A stretch of 59,338 bases of DNA from SIG588 sp045591985 (GCA_045591985.1 JAZNTV010000041.1:1-59338); one strand, 5' to 3'; positions 49,901-59,210 are shown, numbered from the stretch's first letter. Numbers and translations are program-made. The notes: a model not told the origin generated them from the sequence alone.

Positions 49901-51205
49901 ATGCCGAGAAATGAGGAGACCAAACCGATATGTTGTTCCTTCTGCGGTAAAACGCAGGAGGAAGTATATCGTCTGATTGCGGGTCCCGGTGTGTATATCT
50001 GCAACGAATGTATTGAATTGTGCAGTACCATTCTGGCAGACGGCACGGTGCCCGCCCGTCAGCAGGGGGCTTCCACCAGTGTGGTGCTTCCCAAGCCGCA
50101 AGAGATCAAAAAAGGTCTCGACGAGTATGTCATCGGCCAGGACGCGGCGAAGACCGCCCTGTCGGTTGCGGTATATAATCATTACAAACGCATTTATTTC
50201 GGTCACGGCGATACCGAACTCGGCAAGAGTAATGTGTTGCTGATCGGTCCCACAGGGGTGGGAAAGACGGCATTGGCACAAACACTTGCGCGTATTTTGG
50301 ATGTGCCGTTTGCCATTGCGGATGCTACGACCCTCACCGAAGCGGGGTATGTCGGTGAGGATGTGGAAAACATTTTGCTTCGCTTGATCCAAGCGGCGGA
50401 TTTTGACGTGGAAAAAGCCGAGCGCGGAATCATTTACGTGGACGAGATCGATAAGATCTCCCGCCGCAGCGAGAACCCTTCCATCACACGTGACGTGAGC
50501 GGCGAAGGGGTTCAGCAAGCCCTGTTGAAGATTCTGGAGGGTACGGTGGCAAATGTGCCGCCCGGCGGCGGTCGTAAACACCCGCAGCAGGAATTCATTC
50601 AGATCGACACCTCGAACATCCTGTTCATTTTGGGCGGCGCGTTCGATGGTATTCAGCAGACGATCGAAAAGCGGTTGGAATCGGGTGCGATCGGTTTCGG
50701 CAACGCGGTGCGTTCGAAGAAGGAACGCGAGTTGTCCGAACTGCTTGCCCACATCACTCCGCAGGATCTTGTGCGTTTCGGCTTGATTCCCGAACTTGTG
50801 GGCCGTATGCCCGTTATTACCACGCTGGAGGCCCTTTCGGCCGAGGCGTTGGTGGCGATTCTCAGTCAGCCGAAAAACGCCCTGCTCAAGCAGTATCAAT
50901 ACCTGTTTGAGTTGGACGGCGTGACGTTGAATTTCACGGATGAGGCTTTGCACGCAGTAGCAGAAAAAACGATGGCACTGCACACGGGTGCGCGCGGTCT
51001 GCGCTCGGTAATGGAAGGGGTGCTGAACACCTTGATGTTCAATATTCCCTCGGATCACACGGTGGAAACGGTGACGATCACCGACGCGTGTGTGAACGAC
51101 GGCGCCGCCCCCGAGATCCTGCGTAACCCTGATAAAAAGCCCGTCAAGTTGAAAGCGACCGTGAAGGGGCGTGCAACCGCTCCCAAACGCCGCAACACTG
51201 CGTGA
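49901..51205 (+). CDS. clpX: ATP-dependent Clp protease ATP-binding subunit ClpX
   Basis: The AAA+ unfoldase that feeds ClpP. The 434 residues start with a zinc-binding domain (CSFCGKTQEEV and CNECIELC), then Walker A GPTGVGKTAL, Walker B IIYVDEIDKI, the pore loop GGGRKHPQQ region and the ClpP-docking IGF loop (SGAIGFGNAV). The RBS AAGGAGA precedes the ATG. The MITE-like element begins 12 bases after its stop. Confidence 0.98.
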   Translation: MPRNEETKPICCSFCGKTQEEVYRLIAGPGVYICNECIELCSTILADGTVPARQQGASTSVVLPKPQEIKKGLDEYVIGQDAAKTALSVAVYNHYKRIYFGHGDTELGKSNVLLIGPTGVGKTALAQTLARILDVPFAIADATTLTEAGYVGEDVENILLRLIQAADFDVEKAERGIIYVDEIDKISRRSENPSITRDVSGEGVQQALLKILEGTVANVPPGGGRKHPQQEFIQIDTSNILFILGGAFDGIQQTIEKRLESGAIGFGNAVRSKKERELSELLAHITPQDLVRFGLIPELVGRMPVITTLEALSAEALVAILSQPKNALLKQYQYLFELDGVTLNFTDEALHAVAEKTMALHTGARGLRSVMEGVLNTLMFNIPSDHTVETVTITDACVNDGAAPEILRNPDKKPVKLKATVKGRATAPKRRNTA

Positions 51206-51217
51206 ACTCGTACTTTG

Positions 51218-51397
51218 AGGCTGTCGCCTTAAAGGAAATTGCACAAGCGGCTGCGAAGCAGCCTGAGGGGTAGTCAAAGGTTGCACGGCAATGCTTTTTC
51301 TCTCCCTCCGACTTTTTACGGTGAAAGCCGTAAAAAGCCACCTCCCTCATCCGAGAGAGGCTCACAGGCTTTGTGATTTACTTTAACGCGACAGCCT
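51218..51397. mobile_element. MITE-like element between clpX and lon
   Basis: About 180 bases bounded by imperfect terminal inverted repeats. The left end is AGGCTGTCGCCTTAAAGGAA then ATTGCACAA (51218-51246). The right end (51371-51397), reverse complemented, is AGGCTGTCGCGTTAAAGTAA then ATCACAA. The two differ at two bases and a 2-base gap. Inside are the hairpins GGCTGC-gaa-GCAGCC and CTTTTTACGG-tgaaag-CCGTAAAAAG. No transposase is encoded and no target duplication is clear. The second hairpin could also act as a weak terminator. Confidence 0.75.
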
Positions 51398-51426
51398 GTT
51401 TATCATTTTTCGAAAGAGGACAAACT

Positions 51427-53781
51427 ATGGCCATTCAAAAGCGTATTTCCCGTGTGCAGACACTGCCGATGATCGCCTTGCGCGGCTTGGTGGTGTATCC
51501 CGATATGGAACTGCACTTTGATGTGGGACGTAAACGCTCGATGCAGGCACTCCATGCCGCGATGAACCATGATCAGACATTGTTTTTGGTCACTCAACGG
51601 GACACCGCTGTGGAAGAGCCGCGCGAAGAAGATCTCTATACCGTGGGTGTGGTGGCGCAGGTGCGACAGGTGCTTCGTCTGCCGGGCGACAATCTGCGTG
51701 TCATTGTGGAAGGGCTTTATCGCGCCCGCTTGCAAGATGTGTTGCAGGACGAGCCGTATTTCCTGGCGTTGACCAAAGAAGCGCAACCGCGCCGTATTGC
51801 CGATCCGTTGCAGGAAGAGGCGCTGGTGCGGGAATGTCGCCGCTATTTGGAGGATTATGCCGAACTTACTCCTGCGTTGGCGGAGGAGGCCTATGCCACG
51901 GCGGCGGTGATCGATGATGCGGGACATTTGGCGGACCATGTTGCCTTTAATCTGCCGCTGAAAGAGGCGCAAAAGCAGGATGTGCTTGCCACCATGGGAG
52001 AAGAGGCTCGCATGGAAAAGGTACTTCGTATCATGCAGCATGAGATCGAAGTGCAAAAACTCGAAAACCATATCCACGATCGTGTACATACGCAAATGGA
52101 TGAAAATCAGCGGGATTACTATCTGCGTGAGCAGTTGCGTGCCATCAACGAAGAATTGGGAGACGGCGATAACCCGTCTGAAGAGGCGGACACCTATCGT
52201 CGCACCGTTATGGCACTGCCGCTCGATGACGAAGTGCAGGAAAAACTGCTGAAAGAGTGTGCGAAACTTGCCAAAATGCCGTCCGGCTCGCAAGAGGCGG
52301 CGGTGGTGCGCGGGTATCTTGATGCATGCCTGGCGTTGCCGTGGGGCAAGCGAAGCGAAGATGCGGTGGATATTACCCGCGCTCGCGAGGTGCTTGATCG
52401 CGACCATTACGGTATGGAAAAGGTGAAAGACCGCATTGTGGAATCGCTGGCGGTGCGGGTGCTTTCGCGCGAAATGCGCGGACAGATTCTGTGTTTTGTC
52501 GGCCCTCCGGGTGTGGGTAAGACATCGGTTGCCCGTTCGATCGCCGAGGCGATGGGGCGGCAGTATGTGCGTATTTCGCTCGGCGGTGTGCACGACGAGG
52601 CAGAAATTCGCGGTCACCGCAAGACCTACATAGGTTCGATGCCCGGTCGTATCATGGCGGCCGTTACCAAAGCCAAAACCTGTAATCCGCTTGTTTTGCT
52701 CGATGAGATCGATAAGTTGGGTCACGATTTCCGCGGCGATCCTGCGGCGGCGATGCTCGAGGTGCTCGATCCCGAACAAAACGTGACCTTCACCGACCAT
52801 TACCTCGAGATCCCGTTTGATCTGTCGGAGGTGCTGTTCATTACCACGGCCAATGATGCGGCGGAGATTCCCGCGGCGCTTGCCGACCGTATGGATATCA
52901 TTCACCTCGGCAGTTACACGGCAGAGGAAAAATTTCATATTGCGAAAGAGCACCTGCTCCCGAAACAACGAAAGCGCCACGGCCTTGCGGCACGTCAGTT
53001 GCGTCTGTCGGATACGCAGTTGCGTCTTTTGATCGACGGATATACCCGTGAGGCGGGTGTGCGCAAGCTGGAGCGTCGTTTGGCGGATATTTGTCGAAAA
53101 GCGGCGAAACGCATTGTGGCGGGTGAGGCGAAAACGGTCACGGTGAAAGATCTTGCAGAATTTCTCGGTCCCGTCAAGTTCAAGCCCGACGCACTTGCCG
53201 CTGCAGATGAAGTGGGCGTGGTGAACGGTCTTGCGTGGACGTCGGTCGGTGGTGAGATGTTGCAGGTCGAGGTGGCGGTGCTGGAAGGTACCGGCAAGGT
53301 GGAACTCACCGGTTCGCTCGGCGATGTGATGAAAGAATCGGCTCGCACGGCCATGAGCTATGTGCGTTCCCGTGCGGCGCAATGGGGTATTGATGCGGAT
53401 TTTTATAAGACAAAGGACATCCATGTACACGTACCCGAAGGGGCGGTGCCGAAGGACGGCCCGTCGGCCGGCGTGACTATGGCAACGGCGATGGTCTCGG
53501 CCTTGTCGGGGATCCCTGTGCGCCACGACGTAGCGATGACGGGGGAGATCACCCTGCGTGGGCGCGTATTACCCATCGGTGGTTTGCGCGAAAAGAGTAT
53601 GGCGGCCTATACGCGCCGTATGCATACGGTGTTGGTGCCGCAGGATAACACGCCCGACCTTGCCGAAGTGGATGCGGCGGTGCGTGACAGTATTACGTTC
53701 GTGCCCGTCTCGCATATGGATACGGTATTGGATATGGCATTAAGCAGAAAAGACCATCCGAACGCGCCTAAAACGGTATAA
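51427..53781 (+). CDS. lon: Lon protease
   Basis: An ATP-dependent serine protease of 784 residues. It has an N-terminal LON substrate domain (LPMIALRGLVVYPDMELHFD), a coiled-coil, the AAA+ core with Walker A FVGPPGVGKTSVAR and VLLDEIDKLG, and a C-terminal protease with Ser680 (PKDGPSAGVTMATAM) and Lys723 (LREKSMAAYT). ATG 51427 has AGAGGA upstream; the frame's earlier start at 51373 lies inside the MITE-like element. No clear promoter is seen between the element and lon. Confidence 0.98.
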   Translation: MAIQKRISRVQTLPMIALRGLVVYPDMELHFDVGRKRSMQALHAAMNHDQTLFLVTQRDTAVEEPREEDLYTVGVVAQVRQVLRLPGDNLRVIVEGLYRARLQDVLQDEPYFLALTKEAQPRRIADPLQEEALVRECRRYLEDYAELTPALAEEAYATAAVIDDAGHLADHVAFNLPLKEAQKQDVLATMGEEARMEKVLRIMQHEIEVQKLENHIHDRVHTQMDENQRDYYLREQLRAINEELGDGDNPSEEADTYRRTVMALPLDDEVQEKLLKECAKLAKMPSGSQEAAVVRGYLDACLALPWGKRSEDAVDITRAREVLDRDHYGMEKVKDRIVESLAVRVLSREMRGQILCFVGPPGVGKTSVARSIAEAMGRQYVRISLGGVHDEAEIRGHRKTYIGSMPGRIMAAVTKAKTCNPLVLLDEIDKLGHDFRGDPAAAMLEVLDPEQNVTFTDHYLEIPFDLSEVLFITTANDAAEIPAALADRMDIIHLGSYTAEEKFHIAKEHLLPKQRKRHGLAARQLRLSDTQLRLLIDGYTREAGVRKLERRLADICRKAAKRIVAGEAKTVTVKDLAEFLGPVKFKPDALAAADEVGVVNGLAWTSVGGEMLQVEVAVLEGTGKVELTGSLGDVMKESARTAMSYVRSRAAQWGIDADFYKTKDIHVHVPEGAVPKDGPSAGVTMATAMVSALSGIPVRHDVAMTGEITLRGRVLPIGGLREKSMAAYTRRMHTVLVPQDNTPDLAEVDAAVRDSITFVPVSHMDTVLDMALSRKDHPNAPKTV

Positions 53782-53834
53782 TTTCGGCGCATTTCGGTTT
53801 GTGATCGACGGCAGTTAGGAAGGAAGGAGATCCC

Positions 53835-54419
53835 ATGAACTGGAAAATCGCAGACTTTGAGTTGACCGCCGCGTTGGCGGAACAACTGCCGCCCGATGAA
53901 TTGCCCGAAGTGGCGTTTTCGGGACGATCCAACGTAGGAAAATCGTCGCTGATCAATCGTGTGTTGGAGCGTCGCGGGCTGGCGCGTACCAGTGCCACGC
54001 CGGGAAAGACCGCCAGTATCAACTTCTACCGTTTGGACGGTATGCGTATGGTGGATCTGCCGGGTTATGGTTACGCCAAAGTATCGAATGCAGAGCGCAA
54101 ACGTTGGAATGCGCTGATTCAAGGGTATTTCGATGCCGATCGCGACCTGCGCCTGGTGTTGCAATTGGTGGATATGCGCCATGCGCCTTCGAAAGAAGAT
54201 CGTCAGATGATCAACTATTTTGTGGAGACAGGCATCCCGTTTATTGTGGTGATGACCAAGGCGGACAAGTTAAATAAGACGGAACGTGCGGCACGTGAGG
54301 CCGCAATGCAAGAAGAATTTGCCGATTTGGAAGGAATTCTTACCGTGCCGTTTTCGGCGGTAACGGGGGAAGGTGCCGCCGAATTGCGCGAGATTCTCGA
54401 AAGTGTTACGGAGGAATAA
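53835..54419 (+). CDS. ysxC: Ribosome biogenesis GTP-binding protein YsxC
   Basis: An EngB/YihA-type GTPase for 50S assembly, 194 residues: G1 FSGRSNVGKSSLIN, T-loop GKTASINFY, G3 VDLPGYGYAKVS and G4 VVMTKADKLNKTE. It lies after lon, as in Bacillus (lon-ysxC). The RBS AAGGAAGGAG precedes ATG 53835. lysA starts 2 bases after its stop. Confidence 0.97.
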   Translation: MNWKIADFELTAALAEQLPPDELPEVAFSGRSNVGKSSLINRVLERRGLARTSATPGKTASINFYRLDGMRMVDLPGYGYAKVSNAERKRWNALIQGYFDADRDLRLVLQLVDMRHAPSKEDRQMINYFVETGIPFIVVMTKADKLNKTERAAREAAMQEEFADLEGILTVPFSAVTGEGAAELREILESVTEE

Positions 54420-54421
54420 CT

Positions 54422-55720
54422 ATGTTTTTACCCATGGGCGTTGATGTGAATGAACACGGTCATCTTGCCGTCGGCGGGGTGGATACGCTCACATTGGCAC
54501 AGCAGTACGGCACTCCGCTGTACGTGATGAACGAAGACGTGATCCGTTTGATGATGCGGGAATTCAAACGCTCCATCGATGAAAACTATGAAAACGGCGG
54601 TATGGTTGCCTTTGCGTCCAAGGCGTGCGGTTTTTCGCAAATGTTTCGGATTGCCGCTGAAGAAGGGTGCGGCGTAGATGTGTCGTCGGGCGGCGAATTG
54701 TATACCGCGCTGAAGGCGGGATTCCCGGTCGAACGTATTGTGATGCACGGCAGTTGCAAGACGGAAGAAGAATTGCGTTTGGCGGTGGAAAACAATGTGG
54801 GACGCATTGTGGTGAACGATGCATATGAACTGCGCCGCCTTTCACGTGTGGCCGAACAATTGGGGAAGACGGCAAACATTTATGTACGTGTCACGCCCGG
54901 TATCGACGCACATACCCACAGCGCCGTTATGACGGGGCAAATCGATTCCAAGTTTGGGTTTACGCTTGAAAACGGCGATGCGATGCAAGCCGTAAAGGAC
55001 ACGCTGGCGCAATCGACCCTCATTTTAAAGGGCCTGCATTGCCATGTGGCGTCGCAGGTGTTCGATGAACAGCCCTTCCGTGATGCGGCGCGTGTGATGT
55101 TGACGTTTCTTGCGGATATTCGCCGTGAAACGGGTGTGACACTCGGCGAATTGGATGTGGGCGGCGGTTTCGGTGTGCCGTATACAGCGGCGGACAATGC
55201 GAAACTCTGTACCGAATATATGAAGTGGTCGGCCGAGGCAATGCACACTTTTGCCGCTGAGTTGGATTACCCCCTGCCGCGTATTATCATTGAACCCGGT
55301 CGTGCGATCGTGGCGCATGCGGGTGTGACATTGTATACCGTCGGCGGTATCAAGGATATTTCGAATGTGCGTAAATACGTATGTGTGAACGGCGGCATGT
55401 GCGACAATCCGCGCTATGCCCTGTATGAAGCGGACTATACCGTCTGCATCGCCGACCGCGCGGGCGAAGAACCGACCGACCGTGTGACGGTGGCGGGACG
55501 TTGTTGTGAAAGCGGTGACCTGATCCAGGAAAACACGCCGCTGCAACCCTGCGACGAAGGGGATACCTTGGCGGTGCTGTGTACGGGGGCCTATAACTAC
55601 TCGATGTCTTCCCACTATAATCGCTATCCGAAGCCGCCTGTGGTGATGGTGCGCGAAGGGGAGACCTATGTGGCGGTAAAGGGCGAGACCTATGAGGATC
55701 TGTTGTGTCACGATTGCTGA
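54422..55720 (+). CDS. lysA: Diaminopimelate decarboxylase
   Basis: It makes lysine from meso-diaminopimelate using PLP. The 432 residues have Lys67 in MVAFASKACGFS for PLP, GVDVSSGGELYTALKAG, HCHVASQVFD-type motif (here LHCHVASQ), the glycine-rich LDVGGGFGVPY and CESGDLIQE at the dimer interface. The length is typical. The gene lies 2 bases after ysxC, so it shares the lon-ysxC transcript. No terminator was seen after it. Confidence 0.96.
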   Translation: MFLPMGVDVNEHGHLAVGGVDTLTLAQQYGTPLYVMNEDVIRLMMREFKRSIDENYENGGMVAFASKACGFSQMFRIAAEEGCGVDVSSGGELYTALKAGFPVERIVMHGSCKTEEELRLAVENNVGRIVVNDAYELRRLSRVAEQLGKTANIYVRVTPGIDAHTHSAVMTGQIDSKFGFTLENGDAMQAVKDTLAQSTLILKGLHCHVASQVFDEQPFRDAARVMLTFLADIRRETGVTLGELDVGGGFGVPYTAADNAKLCTEYMKWSAEAMHTFAAELDYPLPRIIIEPGRAIVAHAGVTLYTVGGIKDISNVRKYVCVNGGMCDNPRYALYEADYTVCIADRAGEEPTDRVTVAGRCCESGDLIQENTPLQPCDEGDTLAVLCTGAYNYSMSSHYNRYPKPPVVMVREGETYVAVKGETYEDLLCHDC

Positions 55721-55730
55721 AAGTTTCCCT

Positions 55731-55759
55731 TTTCATTTTGTATCCCGATATGTTATAAT
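55731..55759 (+). promoter_or_regulatory. Probable promoter for the 55783 lipoprotein
   Basis: TGT-TATAAT, an extended perfect -10 (55754-55759), with a poor -35 (TTTCAT) 17 bases upstream. Confidence 0.55.
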
Positions 55760-55782
55760 AGGATAGGAAAGGATGTGTGCGT

Positions 55783-56301
55783 ATGAAACGATGGTTGGCT
55801 GTGTTGACGGCTGTGTGCCTGTTGTTCTGTTTGGCCGGATGTCAAAAGCCTGTGGAGAAACCTACCGAAGAAGAAACGCCGATTTGGGAACCGGAAGTGC
55901 CCGAAGTGATGGATCTTACGGTGTTGCTCACCAAAGAGGATGTGGCTGAAGCGATCCCGACCGTTACATTCGGTGACGGTATGTTGCAGGAGCACGATAC
56001 CGTATGGCTGTTTTCTACCGAGGATTATGCTACACAGATTGCGTTGATGGTGGAAGAACCCACGATCAGTTCGGCGGAATACATTATCCTGATTACGGGG
56101 CAATATCCCGTGGGGTCGCTGATCGAAGCACCGCAACTCGGTGAGAGTGCTTATTGGTGCGGCGAAAGCGGAGAATTGTTGGTTGCCCAAGGAAAATATG
56201 TCCTCTCGCTGTCGGTACAGTGTGCCACATTGGATGCCGAGAGTCGTCTTATCATCGCGCGTTCCTTGGTGTTGAAAGTGCTGGAACGTCTGCCGAAATA
56301 A
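55783..56301 (+). CDS. Small lipoprotein of unknown function
   Basis: A 172-residue lipoprotein with signal LAVLTAVCLLFCLAGC (lipobox LAGC), a Pro/Glu-rich linker (PVEKPTEEETPIWEPEVPE) and a C-terminal domain of about 120 residues that looks alpha/beta (LTKEDVAEAIPTVTFGDGM, YIILITGQYPVGS). No family was recognised. ATG 55783 is placed well after AGGAAAGGA. A single-gene unit is likely, with the terminator at 56383. Confidence 0.8.
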   Translation: MKRWLAVLTAVCLLFCLAGCQKPVEKPTEEETPIWEPEVPEVMDLTVLLTKEDVAEAIPTVTFGDGMLQEHDTVWLFSTEDYATQIALMVEEPTISSAEYIILITGQYPVGSLIEAPQLGESAYWCGESGELLVAQGKYVLSLSVQCATLDAESRLIIARSLVLKVLERLPK

Positions 56302-56382
56302 GGAAAAACCCTTTTGGTAAACGAAAAAGACAAAGGAAGGGGCTGTCGGCTTGGTCGACGGTTCCCGTAACCGGTGTCGCCT

Positions 56383-56419
56383 AATCCTCCCTGTGAACGT
56401 TCTCACAGGGAGGATTTTC
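56383..56419 (+). terminator. Rho-independent terminator
   Basis: AATCCTCCCTGTGA pairs with TCACAGGGAGGATT around a 6-base loop, then TTCTGTTTTT. The 80 bases between the lipoprotein stop and this hairpin contain only a small CGGTT/AACCG hairpin. Confidence 0.88.
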
Positions 56420-56436
56420 TGTTTTTAAAATATCTC

Positions 56437-56465
56437 TTGACAAATCGCTGTTAAAAGTGTATTAT
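56437..56465 (+). promoter_or_regulatory. Promoter of the GntR-ABC operon
   Basis: Perfect TTGACA (56437-56442), a 17-base spacer ending AAGTG, and TATTAT (56460-56465). Confidence 0.82.
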
Positions 56466-56466
56466 T

Positions 56467-56484
56467 GTATTAGTGAAGTGATAC
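56467..56484. promoter_or_regulatory. Candidate operator for the GntR/YtrA-type regulator
   Basis: GTATTA-gtgaag-TGATAC is an imperfect inverted repeat (5 of 6 positions) just after the -10 box, where an autorepressor of this family would be expected. Confidence 0.45.
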
Positions 56485-56500
56485 AGATGGAGGTGACCCT

Positions 56501-56875
56501 ATGCAGTGGAAACTGGATAAAAACAAACCCCTGTGTCCGCAGATCGGCGAGCAGTTGTGTCTCGGCATCGCTGTGGGGGAATTCCACGCGGGTGAGCGGC
56601 TGCTCTCGGTGCGGGAAGTGGCGCTCGCGGCGGGGGTAAATCCCAACACGGTGCAACGCTCGTTTGAGTCGTTGGAACAGGAAGGGATCCTGTATTCCGT
56701 GCGTGGTTCGGGGTGGTATGTCGCAGAGGATATCTCTCGCGCGCACGCCGCACTCGAACGCATGTGGGAAGAAAAGACCGCGGCATACATGGAAGAGATG
56801 ACCGCATTGGGCATGTCATTTGACGAGGTCAAAACGTTTGTGGCGGCATGGTCGCCGAAGGAGGATGAGGTATGA
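56501..56875 (+). CDS. GntR family (YtrA-type) transcriptional regulator
   Basis: A 124-residue regulator with the winged helix of GntR proteins (GEFHAGERLLSVREVALAAGVNPNTVQRSFESLEQEG, a run shown here only by key residues S36, R38 and N48). A short helical C-terminal domain (HAALERMWEEKTAAYMEE) is typical of the YtrA group, which control ABC exporters and respond to cell-envelope stress. It overlaps the ABC gene by 4 bases (ATGA). Autorepression is likely from the operator at 56467. Confidence 0.92.
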   Translation: MQWKLDKNKPLCPQIGEQLCLGIAVGEFHAGERLLSVREVALAAGVNPNTVQRSFESLEQEGILYSVRGSGWYVAEDISRAHAALERMWEEKTAAYMEEMTALGMSFDEVKTFVAAWSPKEDEV

Positions 56876-57570
56876 GCGTATTGTTGGAATGTGTCGGCCT
56901 TACGAAGAAGTACGGCGCGACAGCGGCGTTGGATAACGTGAGTTTTACGCTGGAAAGCGGTAAGATCGTGGGTCTTTTGGGGCCTAACGGAAGCGGTAAG
57001 ACCACATTTATCAAGATCATAAACGGTCTGTTGACGCCGACAGCGGGGCGTGTGACCGTCTGTGGTTTCGAACCCGGTGTGGAAACGAAGAAACTGGTGG
57101 CCTATCTGCCCGATAACAGTTACTTAAACTCGTGGATGAGCGTTCGTCAGATCGTGGCGCTGTTTGAAGATTTTTATGCCGATTTTCGTCCGCAGTTGGC
57201 GTTCCAAATGCTGGAACATCTGGGGATCAAACCCGATCAGCGCTTAAAGACCTTGTCAAAAGGCAACAAGGAAAAGGTGTGTCTGATCCTCGTGATGAGC
57301 CGCAATGCGAAGCTTTATGTGCTCGACGAGCCGATCGCGGGTGTGGACCCGGCGGCGCGCGACTACGTGATTTCCACCATCATCAACAACTACAACCCCG
57401 ATGCCACCGTGTTGATTTCTACTCACTTGATCGCAGACGTGGAACAGGTGCTCGACGATGTGCTGTTTTTGCAAAACGGTCATTTGCTGCTTCATCGTTC
57501 GGTGGATAGCATTCGCGAAGAAGAGGGTTTGAGCGTGGACGGTTTGTTCCGGGAGGTGTTCAAATGGTAA
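56872..57570 (+). CDS. ABC transporter ATP-binding protein
   Basis: A 232-residue ABC ATPase: Walker A GPNGSGKTT, Q-loop YLPDNSYLN, signature variant LSKGNKEKV, Walker B YVLDEPIAGVD and H-loop STHLIADV. The LSKG signature and the YtrA-like regulator fit the YtrB/ EcsA-like export group. It pairs with the permease that overlaps its end by 7 bases. The substrate is unknown; antibiotics or lipid-linked compounds are possible. Confidence 0.94.
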   Translation: MSVLLECVGLTKKYGATAALDNVSFTLESGKIVGLLGPNGSGKTTFIKIINGLLTPTAGRVTVCGFEPGVETKKLVAYLPDNSYLNSWMSVRQIVALFEDFYADFRPQLAFQMLEHLGIKPDQRLKTLSKGNKEKVCLILVMSRNAKLYVLDEPIAGVDPAARDYVISTIINNYNPDATVLISTHLIADVEQVLDDVLFLQNGHLLLHRSVDSIREEEGLSVDGLFREVFKW

Positions 57571-58364
57571 AGAAACTGTATAAACACGAGATAGAAGCCT
57601 ATTTACGTGTATGGGTTCCGATGCAACTGATCTTGCTCGGTATTGCTTTGTTTACGCGCGGTATTCGTTTGTTTGAATCCCATACCATTGCGTATGACAT
57701 TATCAACGGGTCCTCCATTTTCATTTTTGCGGTCGCCGTCATTGTGTCGATCGGTCTGACCGGCGTGTTTACCATTGTGCGGTTCTATAAGAATCTGTTT
57801 ACGGGTGAAGGGTATCTGTCCTTTACCTTGCCGGTGACACCCACACAACATATTTTGACCAAACTGTTTACCGCTTTTGCATTTGAGGTGGCCACTGTTT
57901 TGATCGCGCTGTTGGCGGCAAGCGTGGTTATGGCGGGGGATGTGTTTGTCGAAGTCATGAAAGCGATCGGTTATTTGTGGGGGCTCCTGCAGAGTAACCT
58001 GCAAACGAAACCGATCCTTTACGCCATCGAGATTGTGGTGATGTTGGCGGTCACGTCGATGTCCAATACGCTCTTGTATTACGCCTGTATTTCGCTCGGC
58101 CAGTTGTTTAAGAAAAACCGCCTGTTGGCGGCGGTCGGTGTATACTTCGGTTACTATGCGATCTCGCAGGTGTTCAGCACGATCTTAACGGTGATCGGTA
58201 CCTTCACGGCGTTGTTTGTCAATATCGAGGATATCTTCCTCTATCACACCGAAGAGGCGTTGCATTGGCTGTTCTGTGGATCGACCGCATGGACTGCCTT
58301 GCTTGGCGTGGCGTACGCCTTCCTCATTCGGTACATTTTGCGTAATAAACTAAACTTGGAATAA
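57564..58364 (+). CDS. ABC-2 type membrane permease
   Basis: A 266-residue protein with about six membrane segments, for example MQLILLGIALFTRGI, SSIFIFAVAVIVSIGLTGVF, FAFEVATVLIALLAASVVMAG and AIEIVVMLAVTSMSNTLLYYA (in part). An FTGEGYLSFTLPVTPTQHIL loop resembles other ABC-2 permeases. It is translated together with the ATPase gene. It probably forms a homodimeric exporter with it. Confidence 0.9.
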   Translation: MVKKLYKHEIEAYLRVWVPMQLILLGIALFTRGIRLFESHTIAYDIINGSSIFIFAVAVIVSIGLTGVFTIVRFYKNLFTGEGYLSFTLPVTPTQHILTKLFTAFAFEVATVLIALLAASVVMAGDVFVEVMKAIGYLWGLLQSNLQTKPILYAIEIVVMLAVTSMSNTLLYYACISLGQLFKKNRLLAAVGVYFGYYAISQVFSTILTVIGTFTALFVNIEDIFLYHTEEALHWLFCGSTAWTALLGVAYAFLIRYILRNKLNLE

Positions 58365-58376
58365 GGAGGGGTATGT

Positions 58377-59135
58377 ATGAAAATGCGGGTAAAACGCCTT
58401 GTGTGTTTGTTGATGGCGCTGATGTTGTGCGTGAGCCTTGCCGGTTGCAAAGAGTTGGATGATATGCGTGCACATCAAGCGTTGCTGCAGGAAGACGGCA
58501 CGTTGCTGTTGAATGGTGAAAAATACGTGCCTTTGCCGTATTGCGAGGATTTCACTCCGCCGATGGGTGACTGGGAGCTTGTCAATGTGACCAACCCGGA
58601 TATACCGGTGTTACTGTCTGGTTTTATCGCCATGTATTATTATCCGATCAGCGAAAAACCGCTTGTGGGGGATAACCACATTATTGGTGATATGGGACAA
58701 TTCTATTGCGCCGAAGAGGATTATGCCGCCCTGGCCGCGCGCATTGAATCGGGGGCGAAAATGGACGGCATGCAATATACCTATGCGGACTTTAACCCCA
58801 CAACCGATATGTGGACGGAAAAAGTGGTCGTTCTCACAGAAGAACAGATAAATACGGTGAAACGTGTGGTTGCCTCGGTAGAACCGGTGGACGCCTATGA
58901 TATGTATTACGAAGACACGGTCTCTCTTTACTGGTGCAGTGCCGATGGCCTGTTTTCGAGAAGTGCCTATGATGTTTGTTATTACAACGGACATTACGCG
59001 GTGGTGGATTGGGAAACGGATGTACCGCAGTTTTATGAAGCGCCTAAGGAGCTGAATGCCAGTTTCGAAGCAATCATGCGACCGTATATGGAAAGTGAAA
59101 AGAATTTCGACGAATACTACGAGACACTGTGGTAA
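58377..59135 (+). CDS. Lipoprotein of unknown function
   Basis: A 252-residue lipoprotein with signal RLVCLLMALMLCVSLAGC (lipobox LAGC). The mature part is acidic and rich in Tyr, with a beta-like pattern (GTLLLNGEKYVPLPYC, ALYWCSADG-like region VSLYWCSADGLF). No family was recognised. It starts 12 bases after the permease with AAGGAGGGG, so it belongs to the GntR-ABC operon and may be its outer-surface partner. Confidence 0.82.
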   Translation: MKMRVKRLVCLLMALMLCVSLAGCKELDDMRAHQALLQEDGTLLLNGEKYVPLPYCEDFTPPMGDWELVNVTNPDIPVLLSGFIAMYYYPISEKPLVGDNHIIGDMGQFYCAEEDYAALAARIESGAKMDGMQYTYADFNPTTDMWTEKVVVLTEEQINTVKRVVASVEPVDAYDMYYEDTVSLYWCSADGLFSRSAYDVCYYNGHYAVVDWETDVPQFYEAPKELNASFEAIMRPYMESEKNFDEYYETLW

Positions 59136-59146
59136 ATACAACACCA

Positions 59147-59176
59147 AAAATCCCGATGCAACCGCATCGGGATTTT
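59147..59176 (+). terminator. Rho-independent terminator of the GntR-ABC operon
   Basis: AAAATCCCGATGC-aacc-GCATCGGGATTTT, a 13-bp stem with a 4-base loop and a T-run. Confidence 0.92.
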
Positions 59177-59210
59177 GAGTTGGAGAGTGTAAAAAACCTT
59201 CTTGCAAATT

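Noticed and set aside
51144..51365. Minus-strand frame across the clpX end and the MITE-like element
   Set aside because: It overlaps clpX in antisense and ends within the element; no coding signal.
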